DNA of 64,000 bases from Acinetobacter beijerinckii CIP 110307. Lineage in GTDB: Bacteria; Pseudomonadota; Gammaproteobacteria; Pseudomonadales; Moraxellaceae. The notes beneath the pieces were generated by a model. The model did not search any database and was not told the DNA's origin. It saw only the letters and a program-made list of their open reading frames with translations. Positions 45,322 through 58,803 of this stretch are shown piece by piece; the first letter of the stretch is position 1, and every line of letters starts with the position of its first letter. Location: assembly GCF_000369005.1 (NCBI RefSeq), contig NZ_KB849765.1:835881-899880 (forward strand), given 5' to 3'. Position numbers and translations under genes: made by a program.

Positions 45322-45720
45322 ATGAGCCAAACTAGTCGCTTGATTGACCGACGATTAGCAAAAGCTTTGGTCTTCTTACAAGCAAGTATGATTCCTGTTG
45401 CAACATTGATTGCATGGGGTCTTAAAGATACGACTGCTGCTTTGAGTGCCGCGCTTGGGGCTTTGGTATGTTGGTTAGCACATTGTTATTTTGCTTGGCA
45501 GTCGTTTAGAACGGCAGGCGCAAGAGCATCAAAACAAGTCATGCTAAATATGTATCGAGGTATGCTCGGTAAGTTTGCGATAGTAATCGTAGGATTTATA
45601 TTAATTTTGAGCAATGTTAAACCGCTGTCACCGGTTGCGTTGTTTGGTGGATTTATCCTCGTTCAAGCGATGTCGTGGGTCGCGCCATTTTGGGTGTCAC
45701 GTCTACAAAAACGAGTATAA
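45322..45720 (+). CDS. atpI: ATP synthase protein I
   Basis: 132 residues with four membrane helices. Small assembly factor proposed to help form the c-ring. First gene of the atp run, 99 bp before atpB. The motif LSAALGALVCWLAHCYFAWQ is typical of the AtpI family in gammaproteobacteria. Confidence 0.88.
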   Translation: MSQTSRLIDRRLAKALVFLQASMIPVATLIAWGLKDTTAALSAALGALVCWLAHCYFAWQSFRTAGARASKQVMLNMYRGMLGKFAIVIVGFILILSNVKPLSPVALFGGFILVQAMSWVAPFWVSRLQKRV

Positions 45721-45816
45721 AAACACATTTTAGATTTTTGGGAGTAGGGGCGAGATTATTGCAGTACGCATGATTCGTTTTACTTCTTTTTAATGATTGA
45801 CATTGACCAGGTGTGA

Positions 45817-46695
<879 letters not shown>

Positions 46696-46744
46696 TGGTA
46701 TTGCCTGACTGTCACCTGATGGTTGGGCTTAAATTTTAGTTTAA

Positions 46745-47023
<279 letters not shown>

Positions 47024-47062
47024 TAGCTTAATTCCTAAATCCACATATTGAGGAATAGCGAA

Positions 47063-47533
47063 ATGAATATCAACCTCACATTGTTCGGTCAAGCGATTGC
47101 ATTTGCGATTTTTGTCGCATTCTGCATGAAGTTTGTTTGGCCACCACTAATCAATGCGATTAGTGAGCGTCAGCGTAAAATCGCTGATGGCTTAAATGCT
47201 GCTGAAAAAGCAAAAGCTGACCTTGCTGATGCGCAAGCACAAGTTAAGGCAGAATTAGATGCAGCAAAAGCACAAGCGGCTCAATTGATCGAACAAGCGA
47301 ATCGTCGTGCAGCGCAATTGGTAGAAGAAGCGCGTACCCAAGCTTCGGCTGAAGGTGAGCGTATCCGTCAACAGGCGAAAGAAACTGTTGATCAAGATAT
47401 CAATGCTGCTCGCGAAGAATTACGTCAACAAGTTGCTGCCTTGGCAGTTGCTGGCGCAGAGAAAATTCTGAACCAACAAGTTGATGCAGAAGCTCATAAT
47501 GCCATGCTGAATCAGCTGGCTGCTAAACTTTAA
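47063..47533 (+). CDS. atpF: ATP synthase Fo subunit b
   Basis: 156 residues, the exact usual length, from the ATG at 47063 preceded by GAGGAATAGCGAA. One N-terminal membrane helix (about 5-25), then a long alanine/glutamine/glutamate-rich coiled coil that forms the peripheral stalk and docks on delta. A longer frame from TTG 47048 is not used. Confidence 0.96.
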   Translation: MNINLTLFGQAIAFAIFVAFCMKFVWPPLINAISERQRKIADGLNAAEKAKADLADAQAQVKAELDAAKAQAAQLIEQANRRAAQLVEEARTQASAEGERIRQQAKETVDQDINAAREELRQQVAALAVAGAEKILNQQVDAEAHNAMLNQLAAKL

Positions 47534-47544
47534 GCGAGGCGAAT

Positions 47545-48081
47545 ATGGCTGAACTCTTGACGTTAGCACGCCCGTACGCCAAAGCAGCATTTGCTTACGC
47601 TTCTGAGCAAGGTGCAACTGACAATTGGTCGAATGCGTTACAAGTGCTCAGTGCTGCGGTGCAAGACGAAGCATTTTCCGCTTATTTAAATCGCCCTGAG
47701 CTGACTCCTGCGGAACAAGTAGGTCTTTTTGCAAAGGTTTTAGGTGAAGATCAAACTCAATCAGTGTCTAATTTTTTGACATTGCTTGCAGATAATGATC
47801 GCTTGGTTTTATTGCCTGAAATCGCAGCAGAATATGAATTACTTAAATCGCAGAACAACAACACATTGGAAGTTCAGATCGAATCTGCTTTTCCAATTGA
47901 TGCGAAACAAGAGCATATTTTAGCTCACGCGCTTGAAAAACGTTTTAACAGAACCGTTCATGTGACTGTTAGCGTTAATCCAGCGTTAATCGCGGGTGTT
48001 GTGATTCATGCAGGCGACCAAGTGATAGATGACTCTGCGCTTAACAAGCTTGAAAAAATGCGGACTCGTCTTCTTGCGTAA
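47545..48081 (+). CDS. atpH: ATP synthase F1 subunit delta
   Basis: 178 residues. N-terminal helical bundle ([20 protein letters not shown]) that binds the top of alpha3beta3 and a C-terminal part that meets subunit b; ends with the conserved [20 protein letters not shown]. Confidence 0.95.
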   Translation: MAELLTLARPYAKAAFAYASEQGATDNWSNALQVLSAAVQDEAFSAYLNRPELTPAEQVGLFAKVLGEDQTQSVSNFLTLLADNDRLVLLPEIAAEYELLKSQNNNTLEVQIESAFPIDAKQEHILAHALEKRFNRTVHVTVSVNPALIAGVVIHAGDQVIDDSALNKLEKMRTRLLA

Positions 48082-48123
48082 TAGCAATAAGACTGAACTT
48101 AAAAAAGATTGAGGAATAGCGCA

Positions 48124-49668
<1,545 letters not shown>

Positions 49669-49745
49669 GTTTAGATTTAGTTAAGTTTGGTTCACGGATC
49701 AACCTTCGGAAGCTCGAAAGGGCTTTCGAATACTAGGTTAAGCGT

Positions 49746-50615
49746 ATGGCAAATTTAAAAGAAATTCGCGCCAAAGTAGCTAGTATCAAGAGCACGCAAA
49801 AGATTACTCGCGCGATGCAAATGGTAGCTGCTTCTAAAATGCGTCGTGCGCAAGAGCGCATGGCTCAGGGCCGTCCGTATGCCGATAATATGCGCCGTGT
49901 AATTGCTCACTTGGTACAAGCGAATCCTGAATACAAACATCGTTATATGGTTGATCGCCCTGTTAAGCGCATCGGTTATATCGTGGTGTCTTCAGATCGT
50001 GGTTTGGCAGGTGGATTGAACATTAACTTGTTCAAGAAAGTTGTGCAGCATGTCAAAGCACAACGTGAGCAGTCAATTGAAGTTGAATTTGCTTTGATTG
50101 GTCAAAAAGCGGTTTCGTTTTTTAAGAATTACGGCGGTAAAGTGCTTGGTGCAACCACTCAGCTTGGCGATGCGCCAAGTCTGGAACAGTTGACGGGTTC
50201 AGTACAGGTCATGCTTGATGCATTTGATAAAGGCGAACTAGATCGAATCTATCTCGTATCAAATGGCTTCATCAATGCGATGACCCAACAGCCTAAAGTA
50301 GAACAACTTGTTCCTTTAGCACCAGCAGAAGAAGGCGATGACCTCAACCGTACTTATGGTTGGGACTATATCTACGAACCAGAAGCAGAAGTATTGTTAA
50401 ATGGTTTGTTGGTTCGCTATATCGAGTCTATGGTTTATCAAGGTGTGATTGAGAACGTTGCATGTGAGCAGTCAGCTCGTATGGTCGCTATGAAAGCAGC
50501 GACTGACAATGCAGGCGATCTCATCAAGAGCCTACAACTCATTTATAACAAGCTGCGTCAAGCCGCGATTACTCAGGAAATTTCCGAGATCGTTGGTGGT
50601 GCCGCTGCCGTTTAA
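49746..50615 (+). CDS. atpG: ATP synthase F1 subunit gamma
   Basis: 289 residues. Central rotor shaft: N-terminal helix [20 protein letters not shown] and C-terminal helix [20 protein letters not shown] form the coiled-coil axis; the middle is a Rossmann-like domain ([18 protein letters not shown]). Confidence 0.97.
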   Translation: MANLKEIRAKVASIKSTQKITRAMQMVAASKMRRAQERMAQGRPYADNMRRVIAHLVQANPEYKHRYMVDRPVKRIGYIVVSSDRGLAGGLNINLFKKVVQHVKAQREQSIEVEFALIGQKAVSFFKNYGGKVLGATTQLGDAPSLEQLTGSVQVMLDAFDKGELDRIYLVSNGFINAMTQQPKVEQLVPLAPAEEGDDLNRTYGWDYIYEPEAEVLLNGLLVRYIESMVYQGVIENVACEQSARMVAMKAATDNAGDLIKSLQLIYNKLRQAAITQEISEIVGGAAAV

Positions 50616-50627
50616 CATTATTTTTGA

Positions 50628-52037
<1,410 letters not shown>

Positions 52038-52054
52038 TTCGAGGAGATCATCTC

Positions 52055-52474
52055 ATGGCGACTATGCAATGTGACGTCGTAAGTGTTAAAGAGTCAATTT
52101 ACTCTGGTACAGTGACGATGTTAATCGCTAAAGGTGCGGGTGGCGAGCTTGGTATTTTACCAGGACATGCTCCACTTGTTACGTTACTCCAACCAGGACC
52201 GATTCGTGTTCAGTTGGAAAATGGTACAGAAGAAATTGTCTATGTATCAGGCGGTGTGTTAGAAGTTCAACCTCACGTTGTGACTGTGCTTGCAGATACT
52301 GCAATTCGCGCTGACAACTTGGATGAAGCGGCAATTATGGAAGCTCGTAAACAAGCTGAACAATTGTTAGCAAATCAAAAAAGTGATTTGGACTCTGCTG
52401 CTGCTCTTGCTGCGCTTGCAGAAACTGCTGCTCAGCTTGAAACGATCCGTAAAATCAAGAATCGTGCAATGTAA
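52055..52474 (+). CDS. atpC: ATP synthase F1 subunit epsilon
   Basis: 139 residues. Beta-sandwich N-terminal domain (MATMQCDVVSVKESIYSGTV; LGILPGHAPLVTLL) and a C-terminal helical pair that can inhibit rotation. Last gene of the atp operon; a terminator follows. Confidence 0.97.
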   Translation: MATMQCDVVSVKESIYSGTVTMLIAKGAGGELGILPGHAPLVTLLQPGPIRVQLENGTEEIVYVSGGVLEVQPHVVTVLADTAIRADNLDEAAIMEARKQAEQLLANQKSDLDSAAALAALAETAAQLETIRKIKNRAM

Positions 52475-52493
52475 TTGTAGATTCAAGATTGAG

Positions 52494-52518
52494 AAAGCCA
52501 CCGTAAGGTGGCTTTTTT
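52494..52518 (+). terminator. atp operon terminator
   Basis: Stem AAAGCCACC / GGTGGCTTT around GTAA with a six-T run. Confidence 0.92.
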
Positions 52519-52602
52519 ATTTTTAGGCATCTTGAATAATTATAAATTTGCTATAAATTACAAATCTTAATTTAGAATTATTAGTCCAAAGAGAAAATCA
52601 TC

Positions 52603-53088
52603 ATGAAAATGATAAAAAGTCTTCCATTCTTTATCGCTATGGCTTTTGTAGGGTGTGCATCAGTACCAACAGCAAATAACCAACTGAATGAGCAAGCCAA
52701 GAACTTAACAGCACCTTCTGAAGGCCAAGCAGCAGTTTATGTATATCGTTCAAATAGTGTGGTTGGCGCTGCACTTAAAAAAGATGTATGGATTGATGGT
52801 GATTGCCTCGGAGAAACGGCTCGTGGAACATTCTTTTTAAAAGAAGTTTCCGGCAATCAGAAGCATACAGTTTCTACAGAGTCTGAATTTTCTCCAAATC
52901 ATTTAGAACTTATGACTGAAGCCGGTAAACAATATTTTATCCAACAATACATTAAACCTGGTGTATTAGCGGGTGGAGCAAATCTAAAACAAGTCGATGA
53001 GCAGACTGGTAGAAAAGCTATAGCTCAATATCAACTTGCACAGTCTGGTAAATGCAGTAAGCAAACAATCACACTTGATAAAAAATAA
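52603..53088 (+). CDS. DUF2846-type lipoprotein
   Basis: 161 residues. Signal peptide with lipobox FVGC (MKMIKSLPFFIAMAFVGC), so predicted to be lipidated. The body has AAVYVYRSNSVVGAALKKDV and a TEAGKQYFIQQYIKPGVLAG strand pattern typical of DUF2846 (PEGA-like beta) proteins. The function is unknown. Confidence 0.8.
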   Translation: MKMIKSLPFFIAMAFVGCASVPTANNQLNEQAKNLTAPSEGQAAVYVYRSNSVVGAALKKDVWIDGDCLGETARGTFFLKEVSGNQKHTVSTESEFSPNHLELMTEAGKQYFIQQYIKPGVLAGGANLKQVDEQTGRKAIAQYQLAQSGKCSKQTITLDKK

Positions 53089-53162
53089 TAAAAAACCATC
53101 CTTAGATATTTTTTGATTATTTAGTACGAAGATTAACACTTAGCATGAAAAGGAAGATTGTG

Positions 53163-53750
53163 CTAAGTGTTTGAATCTGCATTATTTCCCAATAATAATG
53201 TCGCTAGCTTTACCATGTCCATTTGGATGGTATTAAGTTGTTTTTCAACTTGAGCAAAATCAATTTTTGAAAGATCAACTTGTCCTTGTAACAATGGCAT
53301 ATTTAACAGCTGCTGATTCGCAGTTAATAAGCTTTGGCGAATTTGATCTACTTCACCGCTTTTCAAATTTAATGATAACAAAATATCTCGAAGCCCATTC
53401 AATTCTTGCTTTAAATTATTAGTCGCGCTGTCTAAACTTTGAATATTTTTGTCTTGAATGGCTTGTTGAAGATCGAGCTGTGATTGCTTAAGTGCGGTTA
53501 TATAGTTATCAGTTCCGATTTGTAGTTTTGCAATATCATAGGCAATATTGAGCATATTGCCATCACTTAAGTTTTGAACTTTTTCAGAAATTGTTTGAGT
53601 GTTTTCAGAATTTGTAATTGTCTTTTCACTCTCGGTCTTCTGTTGGTTTTGTTCATTTTCTTGAGGGACTTGGTCACAACCCACAAATGTAAAGACTGTA
53701 ACAAATGTAAATACCGTTAGAATAACTTTAGTAGAAAGTTTTGCCATCAT
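53163..53750 (-). CDS. hypothetical lipoprotein with helical domain
   Basis: About 195 residues. N-terminal signal with lipobox FVGC (VTVFTFVGCDQVPQ). A low-complexity Q/E/N/T-rich linker follows (about 30-60), then a helical region rich in glutamine and leucine, likely coiled coil (LKQSQLDLQQAIQDKNIQSL). The open frame reaches GTG 53762, but ATG 53750 or 53747 is more likely. No family recognised. Confidence 0.7.
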   Translation of the reverse strand: MMAKLSTKVILTVFTFVTVFTFVGCDQVPQENEQNQQKTESEKTITNSENTQTISEKVQNLSDGNMLNIAYDIAKLQIGTDNYITALKQSQLDLQQAIQDKNIQSLDSATNNLKQELNGLRDILLSLNLKSGEVDQIRQSLLTANQQLLNMPLLQGQVDLSKIDFAQVEKQLNTIQMDMVKLATLLLGNNADSNT

Positions 53751-53880
53751 TATTAACAGCACCGAATTACAAGAAGATCGTCACTATAATAGGAAAATAT
53801 GAATAAAATAATGATTTTTGCAATTCAGCAACAGTCTAATGCTTTAGCCTATTGCTAGAAATATTTAGGTTTTAAAATAG

Positions 53881-53905
53881 AAAAGAACAGATTAACTGCT
53901 CTTTT
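53881..53905 (-). terminator. terminator of the glutathione peroxidase gene
   Basis: On the minus strand AAAAGAGCAG pairs with CTGTTCTTTT (one mismatch), followed by CTATTTT. Confidence 0.65.
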
Positions 53906-53921
53906 CTATCATTATAAGTGC

Positions 53922-54467
53922 TTATTTTGCTAATTCAGCTTCAATCGCAGTGATGATACGCTCATCATCGGCAGTGATATCGGGTGCAAAGCGTGCCACA
54001 ATTTCACCATTTTTATTCACTAAGAATTTTTCAAAATTCCACAATACTTCAGGTGGATTATTTGGAGTTAAACCATAATCAACCAGATCTTTCCACCAAG
54101 GACCTTCACCAATCCGTTCAGGAATTGCCTGTGTTAGTGTTTGATATAGCGGATGTTTGTCATCACCTGCGACTGAGATTTTTGCAAATAAAGGGAAATG
54201 TACATCGTAGTTGAGTGAACAAAATTGTTCGATTTCATCATTTGTGCCTGGCTCTTGCTCTAAGAAATTATTCGCAGGGAAGCCTAAAATTTCTAAACCT
54301 TGATCTTTTTTCGCTTGGTAAAGTTTTTCTAAACCTTCGTACTGTGGCGTTAAGCCACACTTAGATGCAACGTTAACAATCAGCAAAACCTTACCTTGGT
54401 ATTGATCAAGATCAACCTCTTGACCTTTAATATCTTTCACTGGAATGTGATAAACCGATTGACTCAT
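53922..54467 (-). CDS. glutathione peroxidase family protein
   Basis: 181 residues. Cysteine-type peroxidase: active Cys in NVASKCGLTPQYEGLEKLY, glutamine in ILGFPANNFLEQEPG (Asn-Asn in place of the usual Cys-Asn-Gln-Phe), and the WNFEKFLVNKNGEIV tryptophan/asparagine site. Reduces hydroperoxides with glutathione or thioredoxin. The resolving-cysteine position (FPCNQFG in many homologues) is replaced, so it may rely on glutathione or an external thiol. Confidence 0.9.
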   Translation of the reverse strand: MSQSVYHIPVKDIKGQEVDLDQYQGKVLLIVNVASKCGLTPQYEGLEKLYQAKKDQGLEILGFPANNFLEQEPGTNDEIEQFCSLNYDVHFPLFAKISVAGDDKHPLYQTLTQAIPERIGEGPWWKDLVDYGLTPNNPPEVLWNFEKFLVNKNGEIVARFAPDITADDERIITAIEAELAK

Positions 54468-54585
54468 TGGCTACGTCCTAATTTGTTGTTGTGAAAATAC
54501 TTGTTTGTTTTAACTGCTAATTTCGTGGAGTGCAATGCTCTTGAGATGAATCCATACAAATTATGCGTAAAAGTAGGAATGACCT

Positions 54586-55359
54586 CTATATTGAGGCATT
54601 TTTAAGTTGGATTGGAGTTTGTCCAGTATAGCGTTTGAAGAATTCAATAAAGCTAGAGCTATGGTGATAACCTAAGCGATATGCCAATTGTTTAATGGTC
54701 ATACCTTGACGTATTTGATTGATGGCAAAAATGATTTTGGCTCGATTCCGCCATTCTGATAATGAAAGTTGTAATTCCTGTTGGCTTAATCGCAATACGT
54801 GGCGCTCGCTTACAGCAACCTTATGCAACACTTGTTGTAGGCTCAAGTTGAATAAATCGGGATCTGCAAGTTGCTCTAAGATTGGTGCGAGGATGGGATG
54901 GGTGCTTTGAGGTAAATAATGAGAGTGTGCAGGTGCTTGCTTTAATTGATCAAATAAGACTTGCAATAGGTGTTCAAGATACGCAGGTGATGAGTTCTTT
55001 TTTTGTTGTTCTAAAATTTGAATGACTAATGCACGAAAAAACGGTTCAATGCTAAAACAACGACAAACATCTCCTAATACATTGCCAAATTGAGGGTGTA
55101 ATCGGATACAAATGTAATGAATTTCATGTGCCACTGGTAATGATTGATGTTCAGTGCGTGGTGGTAGCCATAGTCCATAACTTGGCGGCGATAAATAGTA
55201 TTTTCCTTCTATATCAAATTCTAAAGTACCATTTAGACTGAAATTAAAATCGCCCCAAAGTGAAGTATGTGGACTGACAATATCATCTTTTTGGTAAAGA
55301 AATTCATGTACTTCAATACCTGTTAAAAAGGGGGATTGTTCAGCTTTTACATACTTCAT
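54586..55359 (-). CDS. AraC family transcriptional regulator
   Basis: 257 residues. N-terminal cupin-like sensing domain (about 15-90, LNGTLEFDIEGKYYLSPPSY) and C-terminal double helix-turn-helix (about 160-255, QGMTIKQLAYRLGYHHSSSF and IEFFKRYTGQTPIQLKN). It lies 13 bp after the MFS gene on the same strand, and so probably senses or regulates use of the MFS substrate. Confidence 0.9.
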   Translation of the reverse strand: MKYVKAEQSPFLTGIEVHEFLYQKDDIVSPHTSLWGDFNFSLNGTLEFDIEGKYYLSPPSYGLWLPPRTEHQSLPVAHEIHYICIRLHPQFGNVLGDVCRCFSIEPFFRALVIQILEQQKKNSSPAYLEHLLQVLFDQLKQAPAHSHYLPQSTHPILAPILEQLADPDLFNLSLQQVLHKVAVSERHVLRLSQQELQLSLSEWRNRAKIIFAINQIRQGMTIKQLAYRLGYHHSSSFIEFFKRYTGQTPIQLKNASI

Positions 55360-55372
55360 TTGGGGTTCTCAT

Positions 55373-56593
55373 TTAATTTTCACAAGTCATTTTAGGGTTA
55401 TTTAAGCCTTTAGCTAGCGTGAAAATACTGATGAGTGCTAAAGCAACAAAGCTAATCACACCATAAATTAAGATATTTTCATTGAAGTGGTCAACCACGT
55501 AGCCTCCTAGCAATGAACCTACAGCAATCATGACTTGGAACATTCCCACAAATAAGGGCATCCCTTTTTCAACTGCATTTGGTGCATGAACAAACATCCA
55601 AATATTAGCTGAAGTTGGGAATGCTCCAAAAGCAAAACCCCAAAGCGCAGTCAGTACGATGGCACCAAATTCATGGATTGCAAAGATTGGAAAGCCAAAA
55701 AATACCACAGCGAAACAGACACTCACAAAAGCCAGCGTATAGCGAACATTTAAGTTGCCGCTATAGCCTGCAAAGGCATTTCCAAAAATACCTGCAATAC
55801 CGTAAAGCAAGAGTAGGGAGCTGATGGTGGTGCCATCAAATCCTGCAATATTTTTAAAGAAAGGTGCTAAATAGCTATAGGCACAAAAATGGGCAAGACC
55901 TATTAACAATACAATCAACATACCACTACGCGCTTTGGGAATTCTAAGTAAAGCAGGTAGATCACGTAAATGAATGGCAGATTCTGGAATTAACTTGGGT
56001 AAAAAGACGATTTGTAATAGCAACACAATCAAGCCAATTGCAGCTGTGATTCCGAAGGCACTGCGCCAACCATAAAATTCGCTCAGCCATGTACCGATAG
56101 GAACACCTAAGACCGTTGCAAATGTGACACCTGCCATCACGACCGCTGTTGCTTTAGCGATAGGAAGGTGAGCAGGAGCGAGTTTACCGCTTAGAGCAAT
56201 TGCTGTTGCCCAGAATCCACCTATGGCAATTCCGAGCACCAAGCGACTCAGCAGCAGAACATTAAAACTCTCTGCAAATGCAGTAATGGTATTGGCGATG
56301 ACCATAATTGCGGTGAGTACGATTAAAACGTAGCGTCGATCAAGTTGTTTAACATAAATGGGCAGTAAGGGCGCGGCAAATGCTGCCATGACGCCAGGTA
56401 AAGTGATGATTAAACCAGCTGTACCCACAGAAATATTCAGATCTGTTGCGACACTATTAAGCACACCAACAGGAAGAAATTCACTGGTGACTAACGCAAA
56501 AGCGCCAATTGCAACAGCTAAAATTGCATACCAACTCCCTTGAGTTTTCGATGACTCGGTCGTGGGTATTTCGGGAGAATGAGAGTTTTCCAT
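55373..56593 (-). CDS. MFS drug/metabolite efflux transporter (DHA1 type)
   Basis: 406 residues, twelve helices. The motif-A region YVKQLDRRYVLIVLTAIMV, and SRLVLGIAIGGFWATAIALS (motif C-like antiporter helix), point to the AraJ/NepI/chloramphenicol-type DHA1 branch. Substrate unknown. The ATG at 56593 follows AAAGGA. Divergent from a TetR-family gene whose twin operators lie in the shared gap, and co-directional with an AraC regulator: a locally controlled efflux unit. Confidence 0.88.
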   Translation of the reverse strand: MENSHSPEIPTTESSKTQGSWYAILAVAIGAFALVTSEFLPVGVLNSVATDLNISVGTAGLIITLPGVMAAFAAPLLPIYVKQLDRRYVLIVLTAIMVIANTITAFAESFNVLLLSRLVLGIAIGGFWATAIALSGKLAPAHLPIAKATAVVMAGVTFATVLGVPIGTWLSEFYGWRSAFGITAAIGLIVLLLQIVFLPKLIPESAIHLRDLPALLRIPKARSGMLIVLLIGLAHFCAYSYLAPFFKNIAGFDGTTISSLLLLYGIAGIFGNAFAGYSGNLNVRYTLAFVSVCFAVVFFGFPIFAIHEFGAIVLTALWGFAFGAFPTSANIWMFVHAPNAVEKGMPLFVGMFQVMIAVGSLLGGYVVDHFNENILIYGVISFVALALISIFTLAKGLNNPKMTCEN

Positions 56594-56652
56594 AAAAATT
56601 CCTTTATTGTTAAGGGTATAACAATAAAATTCTGAACAAAGTTTGTTTTTTA

Positions 56653-56664
56653 TAACGATCGTTA
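56653..56664. promoter_or_regulatory. TetR-type operator, copy 1
   Basis: TAACGATCGTTA is a perfect 12-bp palindrome between the divergent MFS and TetR-type genes. Confidence 0.65.
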
Positions 56665-56708
56665 GGAAATAAAATAGTTGATAAAAATCGATGCGTCAAT
56701 TAATTTAA

Positions 56709-56720
56709 TAATGATCGTTA
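56709..56720. promoter_or_regulatory. TetR-type operator, copy 2
   Basis: TAATGATCGTTA, one base off copy 1, centred 56 bp away. It falls in front of the preferred TetR start at 56741, consistent with autoregulation. Confidence 0.6.
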
Positions 56721-56740
56721 TGAAAATATCTGTGACCTTT

Positions 56741-57391
56741 ATGACAAATGTACATGAGACTCTGCCGATACCTTGTGATGACAGCTTGAAAAAAAAGCGT
56801 GGTCGTCCGAAGTGTTTTAATGAGCAACAGGCTTTAGAAAAAGCAATGTTGTTATTTTGGGAGCATGGTTATGAAGCGACTTCAATTAGTGATTTAACCC
56901 AAGCTTTAGAACTCACTGCACCAAGTTTGTATAGTAGCTTTGGAGATAAAGCTGGGCTGTTTTATAAATGCATCGATTATTATTTGGCACATGAAGCTTG
57001 TCCGATTGTTCCTATTTTTTTAGAAGCCAAAACGGCTAAAGTTGCATTTGAGCTTTATTTATATGACAACGTTAAGCGTTTGGCCCAACCCAATAAACCA
57101 GCAGGTTGTATGTTGGTTGTTGCGACCATGAGTTGTTCCGACAATGCGCAGGCAGTGCAACACAATATTCTGGAAAAACGTTTGCAGACCAAGCAAAAAC
57201 TGTTTGAGCGTTTAGAGCAGGGAGTTGCCAACGGTGATTTGTCAGCAACAGCACCTTTACAGGAAATGACAGACTTCTATGCAACAGTTGTGCAGGGTCT
57301 GACCATTCAAGCACGAGATGGGGCGACTGTTGAACAACTTCATAAGGTAGTTGAACATGCGATGCGTGGGTGGGATTTATTCTCATCTTAA
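56741..57391 (+). CDS. TetR/AcrR family repressor
   Basis: 216 residues from ATG 56741. N-terminal KKKRGRPKCFNEQQALEKAM leads into the helix-turn-helix (SISDLTQALELTAPSLYSSF) and a C-terminal ligand domain with CMLVVATMSCSDNAQAVQHN, as in the YvdT/LmrA-like group. The frame extends to 56678, but that would put operator copy 2 inside the gene. Likely target: the divergent MFS gene and itself. Confidence 0.88.
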   Translation: MTNVHETLPIPCDDSLKKKRGRPKCFNEQQALEKAMLLFWEHGYEATSISDLTQALELTAPSLYSSFGDKAGLFYKCIDYYLAHEACPIVPIFLEAKTAKVAFELYLYDNVKRLAQPNKPAGCMLVVATMSCSDNAQAVQHNILEKRLQTKQKLFERLEQGVANGDLSATAPLQEMTDFYATVVQGLTIQARDGATVEQLHKVVEHAMRGWDLFSS

Positions 57392-57488
57392 TGTCCATAC
57401 AGCGATATAAATGTCTGAAATACGATATTTAAATTATTTTAGACATCTTTCAGAATACTCTTGTTGTTGAGATTTTGTGAGAGCGCGG

Positions 57489-58409
57489 ATGAGTCAGTTA
57501 AATAAATATCAAAAATGGGCATTTGTATTACCTTTAATTGCAGTCTTGATTTGGTCACTCAACATTGCGGTGACGCGCTATGTTGCAGACTTTATTTCTC
57601 CAGTGAGTATTAGTTTTTATCGTTGGTTTGTTGCATTTTTAATTTTGACACCATTCATGCTACCGGAAGTATGGAAACAGCGTGATTTGATTGGTCCTTA
57701 TATACCGAAGTTAGCCGTTCTAAGTGCTTTTGGCATGGTGCTCTACCAAGGTCTCTCGTATACAGCAGCACATTATACAACTGCGACTAATATGGGGATT
57801 GTTAACGCATTTGTGCCTATTTTCACGATTTTTATTTCATATCTTATTTTGAAAGATAGACCTAATCGTTTTGCAATCTTTGGCAGCTTATTGTCGTTCG
57901 CTGGTTTAATTTATGTGATGAGCCAAGGCCATCTATCGAGTTTATTTGCTCAAGGTGGGCATTGGGGCGATGCGGTGATGGTACTCGCAGTTGGCTTTTA
58001 TGCTTTTTACGGCGTGTTCTTAAAAAAATGGCAACTACAACTGCCACTCATGACGAGTTTATATATACAAATTTCGTTTGCATTGTTGTATCACCTCCCA
58101 TTTTTGTTATGGCTTGGACTAGATAGCATTAATGCAGAAAATGCAGGAAGTGTACTCTATGCAGGCGTGTTTCCATCGCTGATTGCACCTTTATTATGGA
58201 TGGTTGCTGTTCAATCGATTGGTCCAAATAGAACCAGTATTTTTATGAACTTGATGCCTGTTTTTACCGCACTGATTGCTAGTTTTTGGTTATCTGAGCA
58301 TTGGACAATTTACCATACGATCGGAGGCATCATGATTCTGATTGGTATTATCTTGGCACAGAAGAAAACAATCAAAATGCCAATTCAGATGGCTAAATCG
58401 AGCACATAA
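57489..58409 (+). CDS. EamA/DMT family transporter
   Basis: 306 residues, ten membrane helices in two EamA repeats (about 12-145 and 160-298). IWSLNIAVTRYVADFISPVS and the closing repeat FMNLMPVFTALIASFWLSEH are typical. Exports or imports small metabolites; substrate unknown. ATG 57489 follows GAGAG and is chosen over GTG 57477. No obvious terminator directly after it. Confidence 0.86.
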   Translation: MSQLNKYQKWAFVLPLIAVLIWSLNIAVTRYVADFISPVSISFYRWFVAFLILTPFMLPEVWKQRDLIGPYIPKLAVLSAFGMVLYQGLSYTAAHYTTATNMGIVNAFVPIFTIFISYLILKDRPNRFAIFGSLLSFAGLIYVMSQGHLSSLFAQGGHWGDAVMVLAVGFYAFYGVFLKKWQLQLPLMTSLYIQISFALLYHLPFLLWLGLDSINAENAGSVLYAGVFPSLIAPLLWMVAVQSIGPNRTSIFMNLMPVFTALIASFWLSEHWTIYHTIGGIMILIGIILAQKKTIKMPIQMAKSST

Positions 58410-58610
58410 ATACTAAAATATGAGATGCGTTCGGTTAAAATATCAACAAACGCATCAAAATATTGATCTAATGATTATTCTTTCTATATGATTTACAAAT
58501 ATATTTTTAACAGACACGAAATTTATGAATAAAAAAAAGCTGAATAAAAATATAAATATAATTTTATTTCACTTTTAAAACTGACAAAAATAGTACGCTT
58601 TTCACTTTTT

Positions 58611-58639
58611 TTGTTAGATAAATAATATATTTGTATAAG
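58611..58639 (+). promoter_or_regulatory. promoter of the candidate small RNA
   Basis: TTGTTA (-35-like, 58611-58616), a 17-bp AT-rich spacer and TATAAG (-10-like, 58634-58639). Spacing is ideal for the housekeeping sigma factor; the predicted start is near 58646. Confidence 0.5.
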
Positions 58640-58645
58640 TTGAAC

Positions 58646-58750
58646 GATTGATCCATAATACTTCACACAGCGAACTTATTCGTTATTAGAATGAATGAGT
58701 TGCTCACCAAATTTACGAACCCTCTGGATGTGATTATACACATCCTTTTT
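58646..58750 (+). ncRNA. candidate intergenic small RNA
   Basis: A region without an ORF has a promoter-like element just upstream and two tandem intrinsic terminators at its end, all on the plus strand, while the gene downstream (tsaC) is on the minus strand. Inside, AACTTATTC (near 58673) can pair with GAATGAGTT (near 58693) with one G-U pair. Predicted length is about 105 nt, or about 140 nt if the first terminator is read through. No known RNA family was recognised. The alternative is a long 3' UTR of the EamA gene. Confidence 0.5.
58726..58750 (+). terminator. first of two tandem terminators
   Basis: GGATGTG / CACATCC, a perfect 7-bp stem with loop ATTATA and five T. Confidence 0.75.
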
Positions 58751-58752
58751 AT

Positions 58753-58786
58753 GCTCAGTTATCCCTATATAACTGAGCTTTTTTTT
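58753..58786 (+). terminator. second of two tandem terminators
   Basis: GCTCAGTTAT / ATAACTGAGC, a perfect 10-bp stem with loop CCCTAT and eight T. The T-run is only on the plus strand, so it does not serve tsaC. Confidence 0.85.
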
Positions 58787-58803
58787 GTCTTTTATTCACC
58801 TAA

